From Sphingomonas chungangi (GTDB lineage: Bacteria; Pseudomonadota; Alphaproteobacteria; Sphingomonadales; Sphingomonadaceae), in the NCBI RefSeq assembly GCF_013778325.1, contig NZ_JACEIB010000006.1, positions 248,001 to 312,000 on the forward strand: a DNA stretch of 64,000 nt. The letters run 5' to 3'. Numbering within the stretch: the first letter of the stretch is position 1; each line of letters opens with the position of its first letter. Below are positions 17,722 through 25,922 of this stretch, one piece after another. The translations under genes were made by a program, and so were the position numbers. A model generated the notes under the pieces. It searched no databases and was not told where the DNA came from. It saw only the letters and a program-made list of their open reading frames with translations.

Positions 17722-19107
17722 ATGACGAGCAAGGCCACCGAACTAACCAAACTCGCACTCGACAATCTCGCGCCCGCATCGCCAGGGCAACGCTATGAAG
17801 TTGCAGACAGTCTCGTGAAGGGTCTTCGGGTCCGTGTTACCGACGTCAGCGTCAGCGAGGGGCGCTTTCGAGGTAAGGCCGCCCATATCACGTTCGTCAT
17901 GGTCGGACGCTTTCCGCCCAGCCCTCATCCGGTGCGACGCACGATCGGGCGCTATGAGCGCGATGGCGGTGGCATGGCGCTCTCCGATGCTCGCGAGGCC
18001 GCTAGAGCCTTGAAGCGGAAGTTTGCCGAAGGGATCGATCCTCTCGTCGAACTACGGCAGCAGCAGGAAGCGGAGGAGGCTGAGCGCGCGGAAGCCGAGC
18101 GTGTTCGGTTGGCGGAGGAGGAAGCGGCGCGCAACCGTAAGACCCTCAAGGATTTGCTCGACACATATGAGGAGGAGGTTCTCGCTCATCACAAGCGTGG
18201 GGCTGCAACGCGGCGGGCGCTCGATGGTGTCGAAGGGCTCCTCAAGGACCTCAGCACGCGCGATCCTGCCTCGATCACGCGAGCCGAGGTGGTCCAGATT
18301 CTGAAAAAGCGCGCAAAGATCGCTCCGACCTCGGCTAACCGCCAGCTTGCTTACGCGAGTGCATTCTTCAACTGGTGCGTCGATGAGGAGTGGCTGGCGT
18401 CGAGCCCGGTGGCGAAGGTCAAGAAGCCTTCCAAGGAGAATACGCGCGATCGCTATCACTCCATCGCGGAACTCCAGGAGATATGGGCCGCTACAGGGAA
18501 GCTCGATTATCCGTTCCAGCAACTCTATCGCCTTTGCATGGCCCTCCCGATGAGACGGGAGGAAAACGCAGCCATTCCGCTCGATGAGCTGGACCTGGCC
18601 TCGGACAGGACACCGGGGGAAGGGATCTGGACCCTCCCGGCTGATCGTACAAAGAAAACGAATGCCTTGCGGGTGCCTCTGTCCGCGCTTGCGCGCTCCA
18701 TCATCAAGGAAGCGATTGAGCATCCTGACCGGCCGAAAGACTCGAAATTCGTTTTCAGCACGACCGGCGAGACCTCAGTTTCTGGGTTTTCAAAGGCCAA
18801 GCGTCGACTTGATGCGGAGATCCTTGCTGCCCGGACCAAGTGCGCCGCCGAGCGCGGCGTAGATCCCGTAGAGATGCCGCACTGGACGCTTCATGATCTG
18901 CGAACCAGTTTTAACACACTCGCATGCGATGTTTTGGGTGTGGATGCCCATGTCGCCGACCGGATTCTCAACCATGTGGCAACCGCGACGACATCGAAGG
19001 TGATGCGAATCTATAATCGATCCGAGCTCTTCGAACCGCGAAAACGAGCGCTGGCGGCCTGGGGAGCGTTGCTCGAAAAGCAGGTGATCCCGCCGACCTC
19101 CGGATAG
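17722..19107 (+). CDS. Tyrosine recombinase/integrase (second element)
   Basis: A 461-residue DUF4102-type integrase with an N-terminal arm-binding domain (GRYERDGGGMALSDAREAAR), a long charged coiled coil rich in Glu, Ala and Arg (about residues 115-160), a core-binding domain, and a catalytic domain with LPMRREENA (Arg), WTLHDLRTSF (His, Arg) and RILNHVATATTSKVMRIYN (His, Tyr). The ATG at 17722 gives the usual N-terminus; two upstream in-frame ATGs are less likely. It differs clearly from the first integrase and has chromosome-like GC content. It presumably inserted the DNA to its right at the same tRNA-Lys. Confidence 0.92.
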   Translation: MTSKATELTKLALDNLAPASPGQRYEVADSLVKGLRVRVTDVSVSEGRFRGKAAHITFVMVGRFPPSPHPVRRTIGRYERDGGGMALSDAREAARALKRKFAEGIDPLVELRQQQEAEEAERAEAERVRLAEEEAARNRKTLKDLLDTYEEEVLAHHKRGAATRRALDGVEGLLKDLSTRDPASITRAEVVQILKKRAKIAPTSANRQLAYASAFFNWCVDEEWLASSPVAKVKKPSKENTRDRYHSIAELQEIWAATGKLDYPFQQLYRLCMALPMRREENAAIPLDELDLASDRTPGEGIWTLPADRTKKTNALRVPLSALARSIIKEAIEHPDRPKDSKFVFSTTGETSVSGFSKAKRRLDAEILAARTKCAAERGVDPVEMPHWTLHDLRTSFNTLACDVLGVDAHVADRILNHVATATTSKVMRIYNRSELFEPRKRALAAWGALLEKQVIPPTSG

Positions 19108-19115
19108 CAGCTGGT

Positions 19116-19301
19116 TCACGAGTCGATCCCGATAAGACATCGGTCCCAGGTGTCGAGCACTCGCAGCAGCGGTGTGCGAGGAAACAGCTGGATGCAATCG
19201 ACGCCCGATCCCTTCGCCTCGTGAGTGCCGCCCGGACGTGCCTTGATCGAGCACAGATCGGCGGTGCCGTCGGCAAGTATGACGCTCTTCGTGGCCTGCA
19301 T
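19116..19301 (-). CDS. Hypothetical small protein
   Basis: A 61-codon frame facing the second integrase, with a balanced composition (LADGTADLCSIKARPGG, then LLRVLDTWDRCLIG) that looks more protein-like than most antisense frames here. No family is recognised and no clear ribosome binding site is visible, so this is a weak call. It fills most of the gap between the integrase and the exonuclease gene. Confidence 0.35.
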   Translation of the reverse strand: MQATKSVILADGTADLCSIKARPGGTHEAKGSGVDCIQLFPRTPLLRVLDTWDRCLIGIDS

Positions 19302-19350
19302 TACGCTCGGAAAGTGATCAGGCTAAGCCTTTCGATGACGTTGCTGCTGC

Positions 19351-20268
19351 TCAACAGTCGGCGGTGGGCGAGGAGTTCGCGTCAGGGGCGCCGATGCGAT
19401 GGCGCAAAGTTTGCTCATCCACGATCTCGATCGGTGAGCCGCTCCGCCGTCGCTCCTCGGCCCGCCGGTAAACCGGGCTTGCATGCGCAAAGCGGCCGAA
19501 GGGTTGATCCCTTGCAACGACGAGCATCGTCGTCGTCGTTCCAACCGAGGCGACCACTCGCGCGCCGGCCTGCGCCAGCGTGTGGGCCAGAGCCCCGTCT
19601 CGCGCGGCGCCGAGCATCGCGATCTTGTGGCCTTTCAGCGGCCCTTCCGCCGCGGGTGTGGGGGCGGGGCCCGAGCGGCTCGCAGCCGGCGCAAGCCAGC
19701 CGGCGAGGTCGATCCCGGTCTCCTCCATCGCGCGGACGACGACGATGCCCGCCGCCCGCGCGTCGCTCAGCGCATCGTGATGCTTGTGGCTGATCCCGAG
19801 ATAATGGGAGAGGACATTCAGCCGGTGGCTGGACAGTTGCGGCCATGCGCGCTTGGCGACGCGCACACTGTCGAGCCAGGTGGTCTCGATGGCCGAGCGC
19901 GCATGGACCCGGCAGGCGGCGCTAAGCGCGCCCTTGTCGAAGAAGGAGTGGGCGACAGTGATACGACCCGCCATATGCGCGTCGAGAACGGCGTGGATGT
20001 CTGCGAAGGTCGGCTGGCCCCCGACATGCTCGCGCCTGATCCCGTGGATACGGGTGTTGAAGGGCGAGAAGTCGTCGCACGGATCGACCAGCGTTTCGTA
20101 GGCGAAGATCTCCTGGCCTGCGCGAAAGCCGACGACGCCGATCTGGCAGATGCTGCTCACCCGCGAGCAGGCCGTCTCGACATCGACGACCACGAAATCG
20201 GGGACAACGGGCGCCGGCGCGCACGGGGCGGCTCCGGGACCTTCCTGTAACGGGATCATGACACTCAT
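19351..20268 (-). CDS. DnaQ-like 3'-5' exonuclease with C-terminal BRCT-like domain
   Basis: A 305-residue DEDDh exonuclease. Exo I is FVVVDVETA (about 24-32), Exo II is TVAHSFFDKGAL and Exo III is HHDALSDARAAG, with the conserved IHGI before Exo II, as in the epsilon subunit of DNA polymerase III. After a short Pro-Ala linker, LKGHKIAMLGAARDGALAHTL-type sequence and GARVVASVGTTTTMLVV resemble a BRCT fold. This is a stand-alone exonuclease rather than the replicative epsilon. A role in repair or nucleic-acid trimming is likely, but no partner is visible. Confidence 0.85.
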   Translation of the reverse strand: MSVMIPLQEGPGAAPCAPAPVVPDFVVVDVETACSRVSSICQIGVVGFRAGQEIFAYETLVDPCDDFSPFNTRIHGIRREHVGGQPTFADIHAVLDAHMAGRITVAHSFFDKGALSAACRVHARSAIETTWLDSVRVAKRAWPQLSSHRLNVLSHYLGISHKHHDALSDARAAGIVVVRAMEETGIDLAGWLAPAASRSGPAPTPAAEGPLKGHKIAMLGAARDGALAHTLAQAGARVVASVGTTTTMLVVARDQPFGRFAHASPVYRRAEERRRSGSPIEIVDEQTLRHRIGAPDANSSPTADC

Positions 20269-20370
20269 CGCGACGGAACATATCAGGTCCGCAATCCTGC
20301 GAAAGCCTGCTGCCCGAATGAAGGATCAGGAATGCTGCCGCCGATCAGCACTGAACCGCGCGGGTATCAA

Positions 20371-20742
20371 TCACGATCGGCTTTTGCCGTCTGACCCGAT
20401 CGCCAAGCGGGCGCTGCCACCATTGGGCAAAGGACTCGTCATGCTATCCAGATCGCGAAGAAAGGCCGTTCCGGCCTCGGTTGGCCTGATGTAGAGACTG
20501 CGACGATCAGCGGTATCGATCTCGCGGCGTGCAAGGCCCAGCTTGCAGAGCGTCGTAAGCGCACGGGTCACGACGGGCTTGGTCACCGCCAGGACCTTGG
20601 CCATGCCGCGAACGGTGTGCGGTCCGTCGGTCCGATAGATCAGCAGCACCATCGCCATCTGGCGATTGGTCAGGTCGGGCAGTCCCGACCGGACGTAACG
20701 GACGAGCTTGTCCGTCCACTGGTCGAGCCGGTCGCCGTTCAT
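20371..20742 (-). CDS. MarR-family transcriptional regulator
   Basis: A 123-residue winged-helix protein. The recognition region reads TVRGMAKVLAVTKPVVTRAL, followed by LCKLGLARREIDTADRRSLYIRPTEAG, the typical MarR wing with an Asp-Arg-Arg. It is somewhat short for the family because the N- and C-terminal dimerisation helices are brief. It lies in the same direction as the exonuclease gene, about 100 bp upstream of it. The ligand and targets are unknown. Confidence 0.85.
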   Translation of the reverse strand: MNGDRLDQWTDKLVRYVRSGLPDLTNRQMAMVLLIYRTDGPHTVRGMAKVLAVTKPVVTRALTTLCKLGLARREIDTADRRSLYIRPTEAGTAFLRDLDSMTSPLPNGGSARLAIGSDGKSRS

Positions 20743-20790
20743 GGCTCAGTCCTTTTCACCACGATCCTCGGGTCGCGACCAATCCGCGCG

Positions 20791-20937
20791 TCAGGCGAAG
20801 TTGCCGTCGAACGGCTCGCCTTTCTCCTCGATCTCCTCTCCGGGATCGCTGTCGGTATCGGGCTCCTCGACACCGGCGGGTCCTTTCTCGCGATTAGAGT
20901 CGGTATCGCGATCCTTGGGGTCTTCATGCACGTCCAT
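20791..20937 (-). CDS. Small acidic hydrophilic protein
   Basis: A 48-residue very acidic, disordered-looking protein (MDVHEDPKDRDTDSNREKG, ending EEKGEPFDGNFA). GAGGGAG stands too close to the ATG at 20937 but ideally before an in-frame GTG at 20931, so translation may start there. Short acidic proteins like this are common in sphingomonads among stress genes; the function is unknown. Confidence 0.5.
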   Translation of the reverse strand: MDVHEDPKDRDTDSNREKGPAGVEEPDTDSDPGEEIEEKGEPFDGNFA

Positions 20938-21121
20938 CTCCCTCGACGTCTGAACGCATCGAGACGGAAAATGGCTTGTGCGGACCCGCGCTTTCATGAG
21001 CGCGCAATGGCGGAAATGGACCGGCACTGGTTCCCAACTTGCCGGGCCGATAAGCCGCCATCCGGGACAAACGGTTCGGGATCGGCCAAAGCTATCGCGA
21101 AGGATCATGCGGGAGCGTCTG

Positions 21122-21379
21122 GTGAGTGACGATTATGCCCAGGGCCGGCGAGACGGCCTGCGTCTCGCTTTGGCGGCACTTGCCGCCGAGGAAGACAAAT
21201 GGGCGGGCTTGCTCGGCGGCAGCCGGTCCTGGCGGACGAACCTCACGCGCCAGGTGCGCCATAAGACGCTGCAGGTCGCGCAGAGCCGGGTCCAGACGAT
21301 CCTCTCTAGGCTCACGCCCAAGTCCGGCGATTCGATGGACGCCGAACTTGCCGCCGCGATCGAGAAAGCCGGGCTCTGA
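21122..21379 (+). CDS. Hypothetical small protein
   Basis: An 85-residue, mostly helical protein (SDDYAQGRRDGLRLALAALA, then WRTNLTRQVRHKTLQVAQSR). The GTG at 21122 has GGGAG six bases upstream and gives the most natural N-terminus, although the frame is open further upstream. No domain is recognised. It stands alone between the small acidic gene and the convergent esterase. Confidence 0.6.
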   Translation: MSDDYAQGRRDGLRLALAALAAEEDKWAGLLGGSRSWRTNLTRQVRHKTLQVAQSRVQTILSRLTPKSGDSMDAELAAAIEKAGL

Positions 21380-21476
21380 GACGCCGTCGCGAATAAGCGT
21401 GCAACGCGTAACCGTCGGCCGCGCGGTCGGCGCGTCGGCGATCCACATCGAGTTGTCCCCGTCGCGCGGGAGAGGA

Positions 21477-22610
21477 CTATTTCATCAAGCCCGCCGCCCT
21501 TAGGGCGTCCTCGATGACCTTGCCGACGCCTGCCGGTGCGCGCGCACCATCCGGGGCGACCCGTTGCCCATGAAGCCGGCGGGGCTCGACGCGGGCAGGG
21601 ACGTGCTCGCCCCTGGCGGGCGCGGCGGCCGGCGCGCCGCGTTCGGCAGCGGCCTCGGCCAAACCCCAGAATGCCGCGATATGCAGAGTCGAGGAAATGC
21701 CCACATCGAGCATGAACGGTGCGCTCGATCCGTAAGCGTCGGTCCCCGACGTCTTGAGCGGCGTGCCATGGGCCATGCCGGGCACTATATATTCCTCGAC
21801 GAGGACACGGCCGTCTGGACCCTGCCACATGCGCCGGGGGACCTGGCCGACCAGATCGACCGCGGTGGGCTTGTCGGTCAGGCCGTGCACGCTTCGCCAT
21901 TGAGCGACGATTGCGGTCGCATTGTCGGCGCTGACCGTCCTGTCGGCGCTGCCGTGCCAGACCGCGATCCGCGGCCAAGGCCCGCGATGGTCCGACGCTG
22001 CTAGCAGCAATTCCTGGAGCCTCGCCGGTGTCGGTAGGCCATGGCCGCGCATCCGGTCGAACGCCTGGACCATGCCGTTTGCCGCGCCATGAGGCAGGCC
22101 GGCGATGATCGCGCCCCCGGCGAAGATCTCGGGATAGGCCGCCAGCATCGTTGCCGCCATGGCGCCGCCCGCCGACAGGCCGGTGATGAAGATGCGCGTC
22201 GGATCGAGCGACAGCCGTTCGACTGCGCTTGTGATCATCTGCCGGATCGACAGGGCTTCTCCACGGTTTCGCGCGGCATCGGCGGGCTCGAACCAGTTGA
22301 AGCAGCCATTGGCATTGTTGGCGCGGCTCTGCTCGGGATAGAGCAGGGCGAAGCCCTGCTGGTCGGCCAGGTCCGACCAGCCCGAGGCCTGGTCGTAACC
22401 TGCCGCCGTTTGCGTGCAGCCATGCAGGACGACGACGAGCGACGCGCCCGGCTGAAGCTGAGCGGGGACATGGACATGCGCCCTGAGGGCGCCGGGATTT
22501 GTGCCGAAGTCGGTGAAGTCCTCCAGCCTCGAGGGTCCGTTGGCAGGCCCCCACGGGCTGGATGACGCAGCCGCAGCCAGGCGGGCGATCGTATCGGACA
22601 TGCGGCGCAT
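21477..22610 (-). CDS. PHB depolymerase-family esterase
   Basis: Alpha/beta hydrolase of the extracellular poly(3-hydroxybutyrate) depolymerase/feruloyl esterase-like family, about 377 residues. Visible family signatures are LVVVLHGCTQTAAGYD (oxyanion region), FALLYPEQ, NNANGCFNWFEPAD, the nucleophile Ser in ITGLSAGGAMAA, an Asp in WHGSADRTV and the His in VPGMAHGTP. I start at 22610 because GGAG lies at ideal spacing. There is no obvious signal peptide, so export would need another route. The C-terminal 60 residues are Ala/Arg/Pro-rich and end in a short helical tail. Confidence 0.88.
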   Translation of the reverse strand: MRRMSDTIARLAAAASSSPWGPANGPSRLEDFTDFGTNPGALRAHVHVPAQLQPGASLVVVLHGCTQTAAGYDQASGWSDLADQQGFALLYPEQSRANNANGCFNWFEPADAARNRGEALSIRQMITSAVERLSLDPTRIFITGLSAGGAMAATMLAAYPEIFAGGAIIAGLPHGAANGMVQAFDRMRGHGLPTPARLQELLLAASDHRGPWPRIAVWHGSADRTVSADNATAIVAQWRSVHGLTDKPTAVDLVGQVPRRMWQGPDGRVLVEEYIVPGMAHGTPLKTSGTDAYGSSAPFMLDVGISSTLHIAAFWGLAEAAAERGAPAAAPARGEHVPARVEPRRLHGQRVAPDGARAPAGVGKVIEDALRAAGLMK

Positions 22611-22727
22611 CTTCGTCTCCGGCAACAGCGGCCCCACGCCACCGGAGCAGCCTAGACCCTTCCGGATCATGTTGCACTGCACAATTTTCGGATTTTCGAT
22701 CCTTGCCCGATTATCGGGACCAACCGA

Positions 22728-22934
22728 TCAAAGAGCATCCTCTCCGTCGAGCTCGCACCATGCAAGCGGCGTGGCACTGAGCAAGGTTCCGGCGCTTTGG
22801 ACGAGGGCGCTGCCGGAATACCAGACGCCGTCGGCTGCGAGGAATGCAATCACCGGCTCGTCACTCTCCGCGATCCGCACCCGCAACGGCCGGCCAACCG
22901 GCGGTGTCGCATCGGCAAGCGTCTGCCATCCCAT
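22728..22934 (-). CDS. Small conserved hypothetical protein (DUF551-like)
   Basis: 68 residues with GWQTLADATPPVGRPLRVRI near the start and a C-terminal TPLAWCELDG, a layout like the DUF551 family (W-x-P ... V ... W ... W). GGGGGA precedes the ATG at 22934. The function is unknown; it may belong to the esterase transcription unit 117 bp downstream. Confidence 0.6.
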   Translation of the reverse strand: MGWQTLADATPPVGRPLRVRIAESDEPVIAFLAADGVWYSGSALVQSAGTLLSATPLAWCELDGEDAL

Positions 22935-23022
22935 CACGCATTCCCCCATCTCGATGCCCGGGCGGTCTCGCGGCCTTCGCCTTGATAGAATGCGCGTCGC
23001 GGCGCGCGAGGGATTTTGTGGA

Positions 23023-23430
23023 TCAACGGTTGAGGAGCAGCATGACCGCGAAGATCAGGATGATCGCGACGAGCGAAAGGCCGAGCACGTAGCGCATCGT
23101 GCCGAGCTTCTTGCCACCGCTCGCTTCCGTTTCGGTCAGGTGCGGCTCGTCCTCTTCCACGCGCGCATCGCTGACCCGCTGGCGAGCGATCCTGGCCTCG
23201 GATTTCTCGTCATAGCCTGACGATATTGCTGGCTCGCTTTGGTTCGGGGCGGTGTGCGACGGTGGATCGGACGCCGGAAAACTCTCGTCATTGGCGATGT
23301 CGGTGATCGCCTCGGCATTTGTCGGATCCTTGTCGAGCGCGGCGTGGTCGTCCGCATCCTGGGCGTCGCGGACGTGCGGCATGGCGTGGGGTCCATCATC
23401 TGCGGGGCCGCGGCCTGGATTGTCGGTCAT
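23023..23430 (-). CDS. Single-span membrane protein with acidic cytoplasmic region
   Basis: 135 residues: about 110 hydrophilic, Asp/Glu/Ala-rich residues including a DESFPASDPPSHT segment also common in small alphaproteobacterial stress proteins, followed by one C-terminal hydrophobic helix (YVLGLSLVAIILIFAVMLLL) ending in Asn-Arg. This suggests a tail-anchored protein facing the cytoplasm. AGGAGAG at good spacing supports the ATG at 23430 over the upstream in-frame Met. The role is unknown. Confidence 0.7.
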   Translation of the reverse strand: MTDNPGRGPADDGPHAMPHVRDAQDADDHAALDKDPTNAEAITDIANDESFPASDPPSHTAPNQSEPAISSGYDEKSEARIARQRVSDARVEEDEPHLTETEASGGKKLGTMRYVLGLSLVAIILIFAVMLLLNR

Positions 23431-23568
23431 CACGATCTCTCCTGTTTTCGGATATCCTTGCGTCAACGTCCCAACACATCGCGCGGGCCCGCTTGCCCCG
23501 CTGGCAAGGGGTTTCGGACCTGGGGGCGAGATCGCGTCCGAGCGGTGGCCTGGGCCGGCGCAGGGCGA

Positions 23569-24450
23569 TTACTGTGTGGCGAGGAGCCGTCCTTCCTCAG
23601 GCTGGACCCGCACGATCACGTCCATCGATGCGAAATCCGCGGCGGCGCCCAGATAGCCGCCGGACACCGGCATGATCTGGCGGTTGGTCCGTGCGAATGC
23701 GACGGGGATCAGGTGCGCGCTGCCGACACGATTATGCGTCGGGTCGAAGGCGATCCAGCCGGCACCCGGCAGATAGATTTCCGCCCAGGCGTGAGTCGCG
23801 CCGCCATCGTCCTGCGATTGGCCGTCCTCGATCAAATAGCCCGAGACCGCGCGCGCGCCGAAATTCAGGTGGCGTGCTGCCTCGATGAAGAGGGCGGCGA
23901 TGTCGCGACACGAGCCGCTCTTCTGCGTCAACGTCTCGGCGGGAGACTGCGTGCCTTCCTCGTCGCGGACCCGGTAGGTGATGGCTTGGAGCAGGCCCGC
24001 GTTGAGATCCTTGAGCAGCGTTAGGGTGTCGGTGCCCGCCACCATGACGAAGCTCCTGGCCCAGGTTCCGACCTGATCGCCGCCCGGCGTCAGCCAGTCG
24101 GGCTGCGCGAGTGCTGCAAGGTCGATGATCTCGTCGAGCGAATAGGCGAAGGGATAAAAGTGGGCCGAAGGCTCGATCGCAAATATCGGCCATTCCGGAG
24201 CGCGGTGCTCGATGGTGGCCTCGGCGATGATCGAAAGTTCGGACGTCGGCTCCGCGAAAGTCGCGGTCGCGATCAGATTGCCGACGACGTCGAGGCTCCA
24301 GGCGACGTCTGCGTGGGGCTCGCACCGCAGTGACCTGCTGATCGTGGTGAGGTCGCCACCGTCGCGCGGCGTGATGATCAGGACGTGCGGCTGGAGCGTG
24401 ACCGGCCGCGCATATCGGTAGCGGGTTTCGTGATGGATCGTCAGGTGCAT
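23569..24450 (-). CDS. Transglutaminase-like cysteine peptidase family protein
   Basis: A 293-residue protein with an N-terminal beta-rich domain (MHLTIHHETRYRYARPVTLQPH) and a transglutaminase-like core. The catalytic triad is visible: Cys in QKSGSCRDIAALF, His in ATHAWAEIYLPG and Asp in WIAFDPTHN. Such bacterial proteins are usually peptidases or amidases of unknown substrate. The start at Met 24450 restores the conserved N-terminus; the frame is open upstream. It is preceded by the DUF2383 gene on the same strand. Confidence 0.88.
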   Translation of the reverse strand: MHLTIHHETRYRYARPVTLQPHVLIITPRDGGDLTTISRSLRCEPHADVAWSLDVVGNLIATATFAEPTSELSIIAEATIEHRAPEWPIFAIEPSAHFYPFAYSLDEIIDLAALAQPDWLTPGGDQVGTWARSFVMVAGTDTLTLLKDLNAGLLQAITYRVRDEEGTQSPAETLTQKSGSCRDIAALFIEAARHLNFGARAVSGYLIEDGQSQDDGGATHAWAEIYLPGAGWIAFDPTHNRVGSAHLIPVAFARTNRQIMPVSGGYLGAAADFASMDVIVRVQPEEGRLLATQ

Positions 24451-24527
24451 GGTGCCGCCTCTGCTGGAAGGGTGGCGACGGCGATCGGCCAAGGCGGCAC
24501 CTTTTTGGTGCCGTCCTGGCCGGATGC

Positions 24528-24974
24528 TCATGCCATGCTGTGCTTGATGGCGCTCATCTGGTCGTGGCCGGCGCGCACCGAAGTGAATGCCTCGCGGATC
24601 ACGGCGGTGGTTTGAGGCTCGAGGTCGCCATCCTCCAGAGCGGATTCGAACTTCGCCTTGATATGGTCTTCGCCGCGCTCGACCTCGGCGATGATCGCCT
24701 TGTCGCTCTTGGCGGTGAAGGCCTGCTTCAGGTCGAGGAACGTCCGGTGGGCGGCGGCCAGGAAGCTGCTGCCGGTCTCGGGCGTACCGCCCAGGCGGGT
24801 TACTTCGGCCTGCAGTGCGCGGGCAGCTTCGCCACGGTCGCGGGCGAAGTCGGCGAACATCGAGGCAAAGCGGGTGCTTTCGGCATCTTTGGCCGCATCC
24901 TCATAGCCCTTCATGCTGTCGAGGGTCGTCGTCGTCAGTCCGTTCAGGACGGAGATGTCGTGGTCGCGGCTCAT
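24528..24974 (-). CDS. DUF2383/PA2169-family four-helix-bundle protein
   Basis: 148 residues, almost all helical: VLNGLTTTTLDSMKGYEDAA at the N-terminus, repeated Glu/His positions such as EVERGEDHIKAKFE, and a C-terminal VRAGHDQMSAIKHS. This matches DUF2383 (ferritin-like PA2169 proteins), a family seen in stress regulons. It is probably cytoplasmic, with metal binding possible through the Glu/His pattern. It lies directly upstream of the transglutaminase gene. Confidence 0.88.
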   Translation of the reverse strand: MSRDHDISVLNGLTTTTLDSMKGYEDAAKDAESTRFASMFADFARDRGEAARALQAEVTRLGGTPETGSSFLAAAHRTFLDLKQAFTAKSDKAIIAEVERGEDHIKAKFESALEDGDLEPQTTAVIREAFTSVRAGHDQMSAIKHSMA

Positions 24975-25130
24975 GATGATATCCTTGTTGCGAGCTGCCT
25001 GAACGAAGCGCGCGCCGTCATGGGCCCATGTCCATCAGGCCGGGTGAAGTCTCATCCCGGAAAAAATCGACGATCCTTCAGCTCATCGCCTTCGACCAGA
25101 CGGGCCATTGACGGCACAAGAGAGTCGATG

Positions 25131-25145
25131 GAACATAAAGCGAAC
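25131..25145 (+). promoter_or_regulatory. LexA (SOS) box upstream of imuA
   Basis: GAAC-N7-GAAC, the direct-repeat LexA operator used in Alphaproteobacteria, ends 18 bp before the imuA start codon. Its place in front of an imuA-imuB-dnaE2 cassette makes SOS control very likely. Confidence 0.85.
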
Positions 25146-25163
25146 ATCTGAGTCGAATCAACC

Positions 25164-25922
25164 ATGCTGACCGCCACGCCCCCTCAAGAGCAGATCGCCT
25201 GTCTGCACGTCCAGCTCGCCGCCACGCAGGTGAGCGGGGGGCCGTCGCTGGCGTTCGGGATCGACCGGATCGACGACCGGCTCGCCGATCACGGCCTGGA
25301 CGGCCACGCGCTTCACGAGGTCGCCGCAGCAAGCCCGGCGCTGAGCGACGACGCAGCCGCGACCTTATTTCTGGCGGGGCTTGCGGCGCGTTTCGCCGCG
25401 GCGGCGGGAACCGTCCTGTGGGCGGTGACCCGCTTCGATCTCTACGCGCCGGGGCTCGACCAGGCTGGCCTCTCGCCCGACCACCTCCTGTTCAGCGAAG
25501 CACGTGAGGACAATGAGGTTCTGGCGCTGGCCGAGGATGGACTGCGCAGCGGCACGCTCGGCGCCGTCGTCGCCGAGGTGGGCAGGATCAGCATGACGGC
25601 GACCCGCCGGCTGCAGCTGGCGGCGGCCGAAGGGCGGACACCGATGCTGCTGTTCCGGCGCTGGCGCCGTCGCGCACTTTGTCCCTTGAGCGAGCCGTCC
25701 TCGGCGACCACGCGCTGGCGCATCCGCAGCGTCGCATCCCAACCGCTCGGCCATGCCGGTATCGGTCGTCCGCGCTGGGAGGTGGAACTCGTCCGCCAGC
25801 GCAACGGCAATCCTTTCTCTCTTACCCTCGAGGCTTGCGATGACACGGGTCGCCTCGCTCTACCTGCCCCAGCTCGCCATCGAGCGGCTGGCGCGGATCG
25901 AGCGGCCGCACGCGCTGCCTGA
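25164..25922 (+). CDS. imuA: ImuA, SOS mutagenesis accessory protein
   Basis: A 252-residue RecA-like protein without a functional ATP-binding loop (LAFGIDRIDDRLADHGLDGH at the start, ALHEVAAASPALSDDAAATL next). ImuA works with ImuB and DnaE2 in damage-induced mutagenesis and is thought to interact with RecA. It is first in the operon, 18 bp behind a LexA box. The C-terminal [19 protein letters not shown] is typical of ImuA. Its end overlaps imuB by about 83 bp. Confidence 0.88.
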   Translation: MLTATPPQEQIACLHVQLAATQVSGGPSLAFGIDRIDDRLADHGLDGHALHEVAAASPALSDDAAATLFLAGLAARFAAAAGTVLWAVTRFDLYAPGLDQAGLSPDHLLFSEAREDNEVLALAEDGLRSGTLGAVVAEVGRISMTATRRLQLAAAEGRTPMLLFRRWRRRALCPLSEPSSATTRWRIRSVASQPLGHAGIGRPRWEVELVRQRNGNPFSLTLEACDDTGRLALPAPARHRAAGADRAAARAA

